64,000 bases of DNA from Karalla daura. Taxonomy: Eukaryota > Chordata > Actinopteri > Chaetodontiformes > Leiognathidae. Made by a program: the position numbers and the translations under genes. This document shows, piece by piece, positions 12,864-28,400 of the stretch (position 1 is its first letter; each line of letters starts with the position of its first letter). The stretch spans positions 23,140,862-23,204,861 of the forward strand of contig CM055197.1 of the NCBI GenBank assembly GCA_029224185.1. The letters run 5' to 3'. The notes below the pieces were generated by a model. That model made no database searches, was not told where the DNA came from, and was given only the letters and a program-made list of their open reading frames with translations.

Positions 12864-15800
12864 ATATGTCACTGTGACATTATCAGGTGTCTTACTCATG
12901 TAGTGAGTAGTCTGATGATATCTCTGTGACATCATTAGGAAAATAAAAAACGACAACATTGAAAAGAAAAGTCTGCCCTGGGTAATTAGCTTGATTTTGT
13001 AATCCAAAATCAAGGTAATGACAAAGGGGTTACACTTGACCTCCTAAACTCAAATGGGTGGAGGAGGAACAAAACTGATCATTCTACAATCAAAATAATT
13101 ACACTTTGATAGTGCTTAGAAACTTAAAGTCAAAGGACTAAAGTTGATATGACTTGAACATTTCCCAAAGGAATCACCCTTTGAAGTCTTCAGGAAGATC
13201 AAAGGCATCAGCGATGATGTCACCCTGGCTCACCTTGTCTGACATCAATATGTCACTGTGACATTGTCAGGTGCATTCCTCATGTAGTGAGTATTTTGAT
13301 GATATCTCTGTGACTCGAATAGGAAAATAAAAAAGGACAACTTTGAAAAGAAAAGTCTGCCCTGGGTAATTAGCTTGATTTTGAAATCCAAAATCAGACT
13401 TATGACAAAGGATTTACTCTTAACTTCCTTCACACAAATGGGTGAAGGAGGAACTAAATTGATCATTCTTCAATCAAAGTAATCATACATTGACGTTCCT
13501 GAGCAGCCTAAACTCAATGGACTAAAGTCGAGATGACTTGAACATTTCCCAAAGGAATCACGCTTTGAAGTCTTCAGGAAGATCAAAGGCATCGGCGATG
13601 ATGTCACACTGGCTCACCTTGTCTGACATCAATATGTCACTGTGACATTGTCAGGTGCCTTCCTCATGTAGTGAGTATTTTGATGATATCTCTGTGACTC
13701 GAATAGGAAAATACAAAAGGACAACATTGAAAAGAAAAGTCTGCCCTGTGTAATTAGCTTGATTTTGAAATCCAAAATCAGACTGATAACAAAGGATTAA
13801 CTCTTAACCTCCTTAACACAAATGGGTGAAGGAGGAACTAAATTGATCATTCTAAAATCAAAGTAATGATACATTGACGTTCCTGAGCAGCCTAAACTCA
13901 ATGGACTAAAGTCGAGATCACCTGAACATTTCCCAAAGGAATCACGCTTTGAAGTCTTCAGGAAGATCAAAGGCGTCAGCGATGATGTCACACTGGCTCA
14001 CCTTGTCTGACATCAATATGTCACTGTGACATTGTCAGGTGCCTTCCTCATGTAGTGAGTATTTTGATGATATCTCTGTGACTCGAATAGGAAAATAAAA
14101 AAGGACAACTTTGAAAAGAAAAGTCTGCCCTGGGTAATTAGCTTGATTTTGAAATCCAAAATCAGACTTATGACAAAGGATTTACTCTTAACTTCCTTCA
14201 CACAAATGGGTGAAGGAGGAACTAAATTGATCATTCTAAAATCAAAGTAGTGATACATTGACATTCCTGAGCAGCCAAAACTCAATGGACTAAAGTCGAG
14301 ATGACCTGAACATTTCCCAAAGGAATCACGCTTTGAAGTCTTCAGGAAGATCAAAGGCGTCAGCGATGATGTCACCCTGGCTCACCTTGTCTGACATCAA
14401 TATGTCACTGTGACATTATCAGGTGTCTAACTCATGTAGTGAGTAGTCTGATGAAATCTCTGTGACATCATTAGGAAAATAAAAAACGACAACATTGAAA
14501 AGAAAAGTCTGCCCTGGGTAATTAGCTTGATTTTGTAATCCAAAATCAAGGTATTGAGAAAGGGGTAACACTTGACCTCCTAAACTCAAATGGGTGGAGG
14601 AGGAAGAAAACTGATCATTCTACAATCAAAATAATTACACTTTGATAGTGCTTAGCAACTTAAAGTCAAAGGACTAAAGTTGATATGACTTGAACAATTC
14701 CCAATGGAATCACGCTTTGAAGTCTTCAGGAAGATCAAAGGCGTCAGCGATGATGTCACACTGGCTCACCTTGTCTGACATCAATATGTCACTGTGACAT
14801 TGTCAGGTGCCTTCCTCATGTAGTGAGTATTTTGATGATATCTCTGTGACTCGAATAGGAAAATAAAAAAGGACAACTTTGAAAAGAAAAGTCTGCCCTG
14901 GGTAATTAGCTTGATTTTGAAATCCAAAATCAGACTTATGACAAAGGATTTACTCTTAACTTCCTTAACACAAATGGGTGAAGGAGGAACTAAATTGATC
15001 ATTCTAAAATCAAAGTAGTGATACATTGACGTTGCTGAGCAGCTTAAACTCAATGGACGAAAGTCGAGATGACCTGAACATTTCCCAAAGGAATCACGCT
15101 TTGAAGTATTCAGGAAGATCAAAGGCGTCAGCGATGATGTCACACTGGCTAACCTTGTCTGACATCAACATGTCACTGTGACATTGTCAGGTGCCTTCCT
15201 CATGTAGTGAGTATTTTGATGATATCTCTTGACTCGAATAGGAAAATAAAAAAGGACAACTTTGAAAAGAAAAGTCTGCCCTGGGTAATTAGCTTGATTT
15301 TGAAATCCAAAATCAAGGTTGTGAGAAAGGGGTTACACTTGACCTCCTATACTCAAATGGGTGGAGGAGGAACAAAACTGATCATTCTACAATCAAAATA
15401 ATAACACTTTGATAGTGCTTAGTAACTTAAAGTCAAAGGACTAAAATTGATATGGCTTGAACATTTCCCAAAGGAATCACCCTTTGAAGTCTTCAGGAAG
15501 ATCAAAGGCGTCAGCGATGATGTCACACTGGCTCACCTTGTCTGACATCAATATGTCACTGTGACATTGTCAGGTGCCTTCCTCATGTAGTGAGTATTTT
15601 GATGATATCTCTGTGACTCGAATAGGAAAATACAAAAGGGCAACATTGAAAAGAAAAGTCTGCCCTGTGTAATTAGCTTGATTTTGAAATCCAAAATCAG
15701 ACTTCTAAAAAAGGATTTACTCTTAACCTCCTTAACACAAATGGGTGAAGGAGGAACTAAATTGATCATTCGAAAATCAAAGTAATGATACATTGACGTT

Positions 15801-18800
15801 CCTGAGCAGCCTAAACTCAATGGACTAAAGTCGAGATCACCTGAACATTTCCCAAAGGAATCACGCTTTGAAGTCTTCAGGAAGATCAAAGGCGTCAGCG
15901 ATGATGTCACACTGGCTCACCTTGTCTGACATCAATATGTCACTGTGACATTATCAGGTGTCTAGCTCATGTAGTGAGTAGTCTGATGATATCTCTGTGA
16001 CATCATTAGGAAAATAAAAAACGACAACATTGAAAAGATAAGTCTGCCCTGGGTAAATAGCTTGATTTTGTAATCCAAAATCAAGGTAGTGTGAAAGGGG
16101 TTACACTTGACCTCCTAAACTCAAATGGGTGGAGGAGGAACAAAACTGATCATTCTACAATCAAAATAATTACACTTTGATAGTGCTTAGAAACTTAAAG
16201 TCAAAGGACTAAAGTTGATATGACTTGAACATTTCCCAAAGGAATCACCCTTTGAAGTCTTCAGGAAGATCAAAGGCATCAGCGATGATGTCACCCTGGC
16301 TCACCTTGTCTGACATCAATATGTCACTGTGACATTGTCAGGTGCATTCCTCATGTAGTGAGTATTTTGATGATATCTCTGTGACTCGAATAGGAAAATA
16401 AAAAAGGACAACTTTGAAAAGAAAAGTCTGCCCTGGGTAATTAGCTTGATTTTGAAATCCAAAATCAGACTTATGACAAAGGATTTACTCTTAACTTCCT
16501 TCACACAAATGGGTGAAGGAGGAACTAAATTGATCATTCTTCAATCAAAGTAATCATACATTGACGTTCCTGAGCAGCCTAAACTCAATGGACTAAAGTC
16601 GAGATGACTTGAACATTTCCCAAAGGAATCACGCTTTGAAGTCTTCAGGAAGATCAAAGGCATCGGCGATGATGTCACACTGGCTCACCTTGTCTGACAT
16701 CAATATGTCACTGTGACATTATCAGGTGTCTTACTCATGTAGTGAGTAGTCTGATGATATCTCTGTGACATCATTAGGAAAATAAAAAACGACAACATTG
16801 AAAAGAAAAGTCTGCCCTGGGTAATTAGCTTGATTTTGTAATCCAAAATCAAGGTAATGACAAAGGGGTTACACTTGACCTCCTAAACTCAAATGGGTGG
16901 AGGAGGAACAAAACTGATCATTCTACAATCAAAATAATTACACTTTGATAGTGCTTAGAAACTTAAAGTCAAAGGACTAAAGTTGATATGACTTGAACAT
17001 TTCCCAAAGGAATCACCCTTTGAAGTCTTCAGGAAGATCAAAGGCATCAGCGATGATGTCACCCTGGCTCACCTTGTCTGACATCAATATGTCACTGTGA
17101 CATTGTCAGGTGCATTCCTCATGTAGTGAGTATTTTGATGATATCTCTGTGACTCGAATAGGAAAATAAAAAAGGACAACTTTGAAAAGAAAAGTCTGCC
17201 CTGGGTAATTAGCTTGATTTTGAAATCCAAAATCAGACTTATGACAGAGGATTTACTCTTAACTTCCTTCACACAAATGGGTGAAGGAGGAACTAAATTG
17301 ATCATTCTTCAATCAAAGTAATCATACATTGACGTTCCTGAGCAGCCTAAACTCAATGGACTAAAGTCGAGATGACTTGAACATTTCCCAAAGGAATCAC
17401 GCTTTGAAGTCTTCAGGAAGATCAAAGGCATCGGCGATGATGTCACACTGGCTCACCTTGTCTGACATCAATATGTCACTGTGACATTGTCAGGTGCCTT
17501 CCTCATGTAGTGAGTATTTTGATGATATCTCTGTGACTCGAATAGGAAAATACAAAAGGACAACATTGAAAAGAAAAGTCTGCCCTGTGTAATTAGCTTG
17601 ATTTTGAAATCCAAAATCAAGGTTGTGAGAAAGGGGTTACACTTGACCTCCTATACTCAAATGGGTGGAGGAGGAACAAAACTGATCATTCTACAATCAA
17701 AATAATAACACTTTGATAGTGCTTAGTAACTTAAAGTCAAAGGACTAAAATTGATATGACTTGAACATTTCCCAAAGGAATCACCCTTTGAAGTCTTCAG
17801 GAAGATCAAAGGCGTCAGCGATGATGTCACACTGGCTCACCTTGTCTGACATCAATATGTCACTGTGACATTGTCAGGTGCCTTCCTCATGTAGTGAGTA
17901 TTTTGATGATATCTCTGTGACTCGAATAGGAAAATAAAAAAGGACAACTTTGAAAAGAAAAGTCTGACTTGGGTAATTAGCTTGATTTTGAAATCCAAAA
18001 TCAGACTTATGACAAAGGATTTACTCTTAACTTCCTTCACACAAATGGGTGAAGAAGGAACTAAATTGATCATTCTAAAATCAAAGTAGTGATACATTGA
18101 CGTTCCTGAGCAGCCTAAACTCAATGGACTAAAGTCGAGATGACCTGAACATTTCCCAAAGGAATCACGCTTTGAAGTCTTCAGGAAGATCAAAGGCTTC
18201 AGCGATGATGTCACACTGGCTCACCTTGTCTGACATCAATATGTCACTGTGACATTATCAGGTGTCTTACTCATGTAGTGAGTAGTCTGATGATATCTCT
18301 GTGACATCATTAGGAAAATAAAAAACGACAACATTGAAAAGAAAAGTCTGCCCTGGGTAATTAGCTTGATTTTGTAATCCAAAATCAAGGTAATGAGAAA
18401 GGGGCTACACTTGACCTCCTAAACTCAAATGGGTGGAGGAGGAACAAAACTGATCATTCTACAATCAAAATAATTACACTTTGATAGTGCTTAGCAACTT
18501 AAAGTCAAAGGACTAAAGTTGATATGACTTGAACATTTCCCAAAGGAATCACCCTTTGAAGTCTTCAGGAAGATCAAAGGCGTCAGCGATGATGTCACAC
18601 TGGCTCACCTTGTCTGATATCAATATGTCACTGTGACATTGTCAGGTGCATTCCTCATGTAGTGAGTATTTTGATGATATCTCTGTGACTCGAATAGGAA
18701 AATAAAAAAGGACAACTTTGAAAAGAAAAGTCTGCCCTGGGTAATTAGCTTGATTTTGAAATCCAAAATCAAGGTTGTGAGAAAGGGGTTACACTTGACC

Positions 18801-21800
18801 TCCTATACTCAAATGGGTGGAGGAGGAACAAAACTGATCATTCTACAATCAAAATAATTACACTTTGATAGTGCTTAGCAACTTAAAGTCAAAGGACTAA
18901 AGTTGATATGACTTGAACATTTCCCAAAGGAATCTCCCTTTGAAGTCTTCAGGAAGATCAAAGGCGTCAGCGATGATGTCACACTGGCTCACCTTGTCTA
19001 ACATCAATATGTCACTGTGACATTGTCAGGTGCCTTCCTCATGTAGTGAGTATTTTGATGATATCTCTGTGACTCGAATAGGAAAAGAAGAAAGGACAAC
19101 TTTGAAATGAAAAGTCTGCCCTGGGTAATTAGCTTGATTTTGAAATCCAAAATCAGACTTATGACAAAGGATTTACTCTTAACTTCCTTCACACAAATGG
19201 GTGAAGGAGGAACTAAATTGATCATTCTAAAATCAAAGTAATCATACATTGACGTTCCTGAGCAGCCTAAACTCAATGGACTAAAGTCGAGATGACCTGA
19301 ACATTTGCCAAAGGAATCACGCTTTGAAGTTTTCAGGAAGATCAAAGGCATCGGCGATGATGTCACACTGGCTCACCTTGTCTGACATCAATATGTCACT
19401 GTGACATTGTCAGGTGCCTTCCTCATGTAGTGAGTATTTTGATGATATCTCTGTGACTCGAATAGGAAAATAAGAAAGGACAACTTTGAAAAGAAAAGTC
19501 TGCCCTGGGTAATTAGCTTGATTTTGAAATCCAAAATCAGACTTATGAAAAAGGATTTACTCTTAACTTCCTTCACACAAATGGGTGAAGGAGGAACTAA
19601 ATTGATCATTCTAAAATCAAAGTAGTGATACATTGACATTCCTGAGCAGCCAAAACTCAATGGACTAAAGTCGAGATGACCTGAACATTTCCCAAAGGAA
19701 TCACGCTTTGAAGTCTTCAGGAAGATCAAAGGCGTCAGCGATGATGTCACACTGGCTCACCTTGTCTGACATCAATATGTCACTGTGACATTATCAGGTG
19801 TCTAACTCATGTAGTGAGTAGTCTGATGATATCTCTGTGACATCATAAGGAAAATAAAAAACGACAACATTGAAAAGAAAAGTCTGCCCTGGGTAATTAG
19901 CTTGATTTTGTAATCCAAAATCAAGGTATTGAGAAAGGGGTTACACTTGACCTCCTAAACTCAAATGGGTGGAGGAGGAACAAAACTGATCATTCTACAA
20001 TCAAAATAATTACACTTTGATAGTGCTTAGCAACTTAAAGTCAAAGGACTAAAGTTGATATGACCTGAACATTTCCCAAAGGAATCACCCTTTGAAGTCT
20101 TCAAGAAGATCAAAGGCGTCAGCGATGATGTCACCCTGGCTCACCTTGTCTGACATCAATATGTCACTGTGACATTGTCAGGTGCATTCCTCATGTAGTG
20201 AGTATTTTGATGATATCTCTGTGACTCGAATAGGAAAATAAAAAAGGACAACTTTGAAAAGAAAAGTCTGCCCTGGGTAATTAGCTTGATTTTGAAATCC
20301 AAAATCAAGGTTGTGAGAAAGGGGTTACACTTGACCTCCTATACTCAAATGGGTGGAGGAGGAACAAAACTGATCATTCTACAATCAAAATAATTACACT
20401 TTGATAGTGCTTAGCAACTTAAAGTCAAAGGACTAAAGTTGATATGACTTGAACATTTCCCAAAGGAATCTCCCTTTGAAGTCTTCAGGAAGATCAAAGG
20501 CGTCAGCGATGATGTCACACTGGCTCACCTTGTCTAACATCAATATGTCACTGTGACATTGTCAGGTGCCTTCCTCATGTAGTGAGTATTTTGATGATAT
20601 CTCTGTGACTTGAATAGGAAAAGAAGAAAGGACAACTTTGAAATGAAAAGTCTGCCCTGGGTAATTAGCTTGATTTTGAAATCCAAAATCAGACTTATGA
20701 CAAAGGATTTACTCTTAACTTCCTTAACACAAATGGGTGAAGGAGGAACTAAATTGATCATTCTAAAATCAAAGTAGTGATACATTGACATTCCTGAGCA
20801 GCCTAAACTCAATGGACTAAAGTCGAGATGACCTGAACATTTCCCAAAGGAATCACGCTTTGAAGTCTTCAGGAAGATCAAAGGCGTCAGCGATGATGTC
20901 ACACTGGCTCACCTTGTCTGACATCAATATGTCACTGTGACATTATCAGGTGTCTTACTCATGTAGTGAGTAGTCTGATGATATCTCTGTGACATCATTA
21001 GGAAAATAAAAAACGACAACATTGAAAAGAAAAGTCTGTCCTGGGTAATTAGCTTGATTTTGTAATCCAAAATCAAGGTAATGAGAAAGGGGTAACACTT
21101 GACCTCCTAAACTCAAATGGGTGGAGGAGGAACAAAACTGATCATTCTACAATCAAAATAATTACACTTTGATAGTGCTTAGCAACTTAAAGTCAAAGGA
21201 CTAAAGTTGATATGACTTGAACAATTCCCAATGGAATCACGCTTTGAAGCCTTCAGGAAGATCAAAGGCGTCAGCGATGATGTCACACTGGCTCACCTTG
21301 TCTGACATCAATATGTCACTGTGACATTGTCAGGTGCCTTCCTCATGTAGTGAGTATTTTGATGATATCTCTGTGACTCGAATAGGAAAATAAAAAAGGA
21401 CAACTTTGAAAAGAAAAGTCTGCCCTGGGTAATTAGCTTGATTTTGAAATCCAAAATCAAGGTTGTGAGAAAGGGGTTACACTTGACCTCCTATACTCAA
21501 ATGGGTGGAGGAGGAACAAAACTGATCATTCTACAATCAAAATAATTACACTTTGATAGTGCTTAGCAACTTAAAGTCAAAGGACTAAAGTTGATATGAC
21601 TTGAACATTTCCCAAAGGAATCACGCTTTGAAGTCTTCAGGAAGATCAAAGGCGTCAGCGATGATGTCACACTGGCTCACCTTGTCTGACATCAATATGT
21701 CACTGTGACATTATCAGGTGTCTAGCTCATGTAGTGAGTAGTCTGATGATATCTCTGTGACATCATTAGGAAAATAAAAAACGACAACATTGAAAAGATA

Positions 21801-22462
21801 AGTCTGCCCTGGGTAAATAGCTTGATTTTGTAATCCAAAATCAAGGTAGTGTGAAAGGGGTTACACTTGACCTCCTAAACTCAAATGGGTGGAGGAGGAA
21901 CAAAACTGATCATTCTACAATCAAAATAATTACACTTTGATAGTGCTTAGAAACTTAAAGTCAAAGGACTAAAGTTGATATGACTTGAACATTTCCCAAA
22001 GGAATCACCCTTTGAAGTCTTCAGGAAGATCAAAGGCATCAGCGATGATGTCACCCTGGCTCACCTTGTCTGACATCAATATGTCACTGTGACATTGTCA
22101 GGTGCATTCCTCATGTAGTGAGTATTTTGATGATATCTCTGTGACTCGAATAGGAAAATAAAAAAGGACAACTTTGAAAAGAAAAGTCTGCCCTGGGTAA
22201 TTAGCTTGATTTTGAAATCCAAAATCAGACTTATGACAAAGGATTTACTCTTAACTTCCTTCACACAAATGGGTGAAGGAGGAACTAAATTGATCATTCT
22301 TCAATCAAAGTAATCATACATTGACGTTCCTGAGCAGCCTAAACTCAATGGACTAAAGTCGAGATGACTTGAACATTTCCCAAAGGAATCACGCTTTGAA
22401 GTCTTCAGGAAGATCAAAGGCATCGGCGATGATGTCACACTGGCTCACCTTGTCTGACATCA
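12864..22462. repeat. 25-monomer HOR, copy 2 (9599 bp)
   Basis: Monomer types: B A A A B A C A B A B A C A B C A A B C A B C B A. The start positions are those of copy 1 plus 9215 as far as the B at 18239, then plus 9599. The 383-bp C monomer is at 15168. The additional monomer compared with copy 1 is the C at 18623-19006. Base differences from copy 1 are sparse, for example C to A at 15108 and A to G at 15640 (both shared with copy 3). Confidence 0.9.
18623..19006. repeat. Extra C monomer present in HOR copies 2 and 3 only
   Basis: This L1R2 monomer is preceded by CTGATATCAAT near 18615 and has the R2 variants GGTTGTGAG and CTATACTC. Copy 3 has the same monomer at 28222. In copy 1 the B monomer at 9024 joins a left part like 18239 (GGGGCTACAC) to a right part like 18623 (GGAATCTCCC), as expected if copy 1 lost one monomer by exchange within about 130 bp of identical R2 sequence (9206-9336). 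Confidence 0.85.
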
Positions 22463-25400
22463 ATATGTCACTGTGACATTATCAGGTGTCTTACTCATGT
22501 AGTGAGTAGTCTGATGATATCTCTGTGACATCATTAGGAAAATAAAAAACGACAACATTGAAAAGAAAAGTCTGCCCTGGGTAATTAGCTTGATTTTGTA
22601 ATCCAAAATCAAGGTAATGACAAAGGGGTTACACTTGACCTCCTAAACTCAAATGGGTGGAGGAGGAACAAAACTGATCATTCTACAATCAAAATAATTA
22701 CACTTTGATAGTGCTTAGAAACTTAAAGTCAAAGGACTAAAGTTGATATGACTTGAACATTTCCCAAAGGAATCACCCTTTGAAGTCTTCAGGAAGATCA
22801 AAGGCATCAGCGATGATGTCACCCTGGCTCACCTTGTCTGACATCAATATGTCACTGTGACATTGTCAGGTGCATTCCTCATGTAGTGAGTATTTTGATG
22901 ATATCTCTGTGACTCGAATAGGAAAATAAAAAAGGACAACTTTGAAAAGAAAAGTCTGCCCTGGGTAATTAGCTTGATTTTGAAATCCAAAATCAGACTT
23001 ATGACAAAGGATTTACTCTTAACTTCCTTCACACAAATGGGTGAAGGAGGAACTAAATTGATCATTCTTCAATCAAAGTAATCATACATTGACGTTCCTG
23101 AGCAGCCTAAACTCAATGGACTAAAGTCGAGATGACTTGAACATTTCCCAAAGGAATCACGCTTTGAAGTCTTCAGGAAGATCAAAGGCATCGGCGATGA
23201 TGTCACACTGGCTCACCTTGTCTGACATCAATATGTCACTGTGACATTGTCAGGTGCCTTCCTCATGTAGTGAGTATTTTGATGATATCTCTGTGACTCG
23301 AATAGGAAAATACAAAAGGACAACATTGAAAAGAAAAGTCTGCCCTGTGTAATTAGCTTGATTTTGAAATCCAAAATCAGACTGATAACAAAGGATTAAC
23401 TCTTAACCTCCTTAACACAAATGGGTGAAGGAGGAACTAAATTGATCATTCTAAAATCAAAGTAATGATACATTGACGTTCCTGAGCAGCCTAAACTCAA
23501 TGGACTAAAGTCGAGATCACCTGAACATTTCCCAAAGGAATCACGCTTTGAAGTCTTCAGGAAGATCAAAGGCGTCAGCGATGATGTCACACTGGCTCAC
23601 CTTGTCTGACATCAATATGTCACTGTGACATTGTCAGGTGCCTTCCTCATGTAGTGAGTATTTTGATGATATCTCTGTGACTCGAATAGGAAAATAAAAA
23701 AGGACAACTTTGAAAAGAAAAGTCTGCCCTGGGTAATTAGCTTGATTTTGAAATCCAAAATCAGACTTATGACAAAGGATTTACTCTTAACTTCCTTCAC
23801 ACAAATGGGTGAAGGAGGAACTAAATTGATCATTCTAAAATCAAAGTAGTGATACATTGACATTCCTGAGCAGCCAAAACTCAATGGACTAAAGTCGAGA
23901 TGACCTGAACATTTCCCAAAGGAATCACGCTTTGAAGTCTTCAGGAAGATCAAAGGCGTCAGCGATGATGTCACCCTGGCTCACCTTGTCTGACATCAAT
24001 ATGTCACTGTGACATTATCAGGTGTCTAACTCATGTAGTGAGTAGTCTGATGAAATCTCTGTGACATCATTAGGAAAATAAAAAACGACAACATTGAAAA
24101 GAAAAGTCTGCCCTGGGTAATTAGCTTGATTTTGTAATCCAAAATCAAGGTATTGAGAAAGGGGTAACACTTGACCTCCTAAACTCAAATGGGTGGAGGA
24201 GGAAGAAAACTGATCATTCTACAATCAAAATAATTACACTTTGATAGTGCTTAGCAACTTAAAGTCAAAGGACTAAAGTTGATATGACTTGAACAATTCC
24301 CAATGGAATCACGCTTTGAAGTCTTCAGGAAGATCAAAGGCGTCAGCGATGATGTCACACTGGCTCACCTTGTCTGACATCAATATGTCACTGTGACATT
24401 GTCAGGTGCCTTCCTCATGTAGTGAGTATTTTGATGATATCTCTGTGACTCGAATAGGAAAATAAAAAAGGACAACTTTGAAAAGAAAAGTCTGCCCTGG
24501 GTAATTAGCTTGATTTTGAAATCCAAAATCAGACTTATGACAAAGGATTTACTCTTAACTTCCTTAACACAAATGGGTGAAGGAGGAACTAAATTGATCA
24601 TTCTAAAATCAAAGTAGTGATACATTGACGTTGCTGAGCAGCTTAAACTCAATGGACGAAAGTCGAGATGACCTGAACATTTCCCAAAGGAATCACGCTT
24701 TGAAGTATTCAGGAAGATCAAAGGCGTCAGCGATGATGTCACACTGGCTAACCTTGTCTGACATCAACATGTCACTGTGACATTGTCAGGTGCCTTCCTC
24801 ATGTAGTGAGTATTTTGATGATATCTCTTGACTCGAATAGGAAAATAAAAAAGGACAACTTTGAAAAGAAAAGTCTGCCCTGGGTAATTAGCTTGATTTT
24901 GAAATCCAAAATCAAGGTTGTGAGAAAGGGGTTACACTTGACCTCCTATACTCAAATGGGTGGAGGAGGAACAAAACTGATCATTCTACAATCAAAATAA
25001 TAACACTTTGATAGTGCTTAGTAACTTAAAGTCAAAGGACTAAAATTGATATGGCTTGAACATTTCCCAAAGGAATCACCCTTTGAAGTCTTCAGGAAGA
25101 TCAAAGGCGTCAGCGATGATGTCACACTGGCTCACCTTGTCTGACATCAATATGTCACTGTGACATTGTCAGGTGCCTTCCTCATGTAGTGAGTATTTTG
25201 ATGATATCTCTGTGACTCGAATAGGAAAATACAAAAGGGCAACATTGAAAAGAAAAGTCTGCCCTGTGTAATTAGCTTGATTTTGAAATCCAAAATCAGA
25301 CTTCTAAAAAAGGATTTACTCTTAACCTCCTTAACACAAATGGGTGAAGGAGGAACTAAATTGATCATTCGAAAATCAAAGTAATGATACATTGACGTTC

Positions 25401-28400
25401 CTGAGCAGCCTAAACTCAATGGACTAAAGTCGAGATCACCTGAACATTTCCCAAAGGAATCACGCTTTGAAGTCTTCAGGAAGATCAAAGGCGTCAGCGA
25501 TGATGTCACACTGGCTCACCTTGTCTGACATCAATATGTCACTGTGACATTATCAGGTGTCTAGCTCATGTAGTGAGTAGTCTGATGATATCTCTGTGAC
25601 ATCATTAGGAAAATAAAAAACGACAACATTGAAAAGATAAGTCTGCCCTGGGTAAATAGCTTGATTTTGTAATCCAAAATCAAGGTAGTGTGAAAGGGGT
25701 TACACTTGACCTCCTAAACTCAAATGGGTGGAGGAGGAACAAAACTGATCATTCTACAATCAAAATAATTACACTTTGATAGTGCTTAGAAACTTAAAGT
25801 CAAAGGACTAAAGTTGATATGACTTGAACATTTCCCAAAGGAATCACCCTTTGAAGTCTTCAGGAAGATCAAAGGCATCAGCGATGATGTCACCCTGGCT
25901 CACCTTGTCTGACATCAATATGTCACTGTGACATTGTCAGGTGCATTCCTCATGTAGTGAGTATTTTGATGATATCTCTGTGACTCGAATAGGAAAATAA
26001 AAAAGGACAACTTTGAAAAGAAAAGTCTGCCCTGGGTAATTAGCTTGATTTTGAAATCCAAAATCAGACTTATGACAAAGGATTTACTCTTAACTTCCTT
26101 CACACAAATGGGTGAAGGAGGAACTAAATTGATCATTCTTCAATCAAAGTAATCATACATTGACGTTCCTGAGCAGCCTAAACTCAATGGACTAAAGTCG
26201 AGATGACTTGAACATTTCCCAAAGGAATCACGCTTTGAAGTCTTCAGGAAGATCAAAGGCATCGGCGATGATGTCACACTGGCTCACCTTGTCTGACATC
26301 AATATGTCACTGTGACATTATCAGGTGTCTTACTCATGTAGTGAGTAGTCTGATGATATCTCTGTGACATCATTAGGAAAATAAAAAACGACAACATTGA
26401 AAAGAAAAGTCTGCCCTGGGTAATTAGCTTGATTTTGTAATCCAAAATCAAGGTAATGACAAAGGGGTTACACTTGACCTCCTAAACTCAAATGGGTGGA
26501 GGAGGAACAAAACTGATCATTCTACAATCAAAATAATTACACTTTGATAGTGCTTAGAAACTTAAAGTCAAAGGACTAAAGTTGATATGACTTGAACATT
26601 TCCCAAAGGAATCACCCTTTGAAGTCTTCAGGAAGATCAAAGGCATCAGCGATGATGTCACCCTGGCTCACCTTGTCTGACATCAATATGTCACTGTGAC
26701 ATTGTCAGGTGCATTCCTCATGTAGTGAGTATTTTGATGATATCTCTGTGACTCGAATAGGAAAATAAAAAAGGACAACTTTGAAAAGAAAAGTCTGCCC
26801 TGGGTAATTAGCTTGATTTTGAAATCCAAAATCAGACTTATGACAGAGGATTTACTCTTAACTTCCTTCACACAAATGGGTGAAGGAGGAACTAAATTGA
26901 TCATTCTTCAATCAAAGTAATCATACATTGACGTTCCTGAGCAGCCTAAACTCAATGGACTAAAGTCGAGATGACTTGAACATTTCCCAAAGGAATCACG
27001 CTTTGAAGTCTTCAGGAAGATCAAAGGCATCGGCGATGATGTCACACTGGCTCACCTTGTCTGACATCAATATGTCACTGTGACATTGTCAGGTGCCTTC
27101 CTCATGTAGTGAGTATTTTGATGATATCTCTGTGACTCGAATAGGAAAATACAAAAGGACAACATTGAAAAGAAAAGTCTGCCCTGTGTAATTAGCTTGA
27201 TTTTGAAATCCAAAATCAAGGTTGTGAGAAAGGGGTTACACTTGACCTCCTATACTCAAATGGGTGGAGGAGGAACAAAACTGATCATTCTACAATCAAA
27301 ATAATAACACTTTGATAGTGCTTAGTAACTTAAAGTCAAAGGACTAAAATTGATATGACTTGAACATTTCCCAAAGGAATCACCCTTTGAAGTCTTCAGG
27401 AAGATCAAAGGCGTCAGCGATGATGTCACACTGGCTCACCTTGTCTGACATCAATATGTCACTGTGACATTGTCAGGTGCCTTCCTCATGTAGTGAGTAT
27501 TTTGATGATATCTCTGTGACTCGAATAGGAAAATAAAAAAGGACAACTTTGAAAAGAAAAGTCTGACTTGGGTAATTAGCTTGATTTTGAAATCCAAAAT
27601 CAGACTTATGACAAAGGATTTACTCTTAACTTCCTTCACACAAATGGGTGAAGAAGGAACTAAATTGATCATTCTAAAATCAAAGTAGTGATACATTGAC
27701 GTTCCTGAGCAGCCTAAACTCAATGGACTAAAGTCGAGATGACCTGAACATTTCCCAAAGGAATCACGCTTTGAAGTCTTCAGGAAGATCAAAGGCTTCA
27801 GCGATGATGTCACACTGGCTCACCTTGTCTGACATCAATATGTCACTGTGACATTATCAGGTGTCTTACTCATGTAGTGAGTAGTCTGATGATATCTCTG
27901 TGACATCATTAGGAAAATAAAAAACGACAACATTGAAAAGAAAAGTCTGCCCTGGGTAATTAGCTTGATTTTGTAATCCAAAATCAAGGTAATGAGAAAG
28001 GGGCTACACTTGACCTCCTAAACTCAAATGGGTGGAGGAGGAACAAAACTGATCATTCTACAATCAAAATAATTACACTTTGATAGTGCTTAGCAACTTA
28101 AAGTCAAAGGACTAAAGTTGATATGACTTGAACATTTCCCAAAGGAATCACCCTTTGAAGTCTTCAGGAAGATCAAAGGCGTCAGCGATGATGTCACACT
28201 GGCTCACCTTGTCTGATATCAATATGTCACTGTGACATTGTCAGGTGCATTCCTCATGTAGTGAGTATTTTGATGATATCTCTGTGACTCGAATAGGAAA
28301 ATAAAAAAGGACAACTTTGAAAAGAAAAGTCTGCCCTGGGTAATTAGCTTGATTTTGAAATCCAAAATCAAGGTTGTGAGAAAGGGGTTACACTTGACCT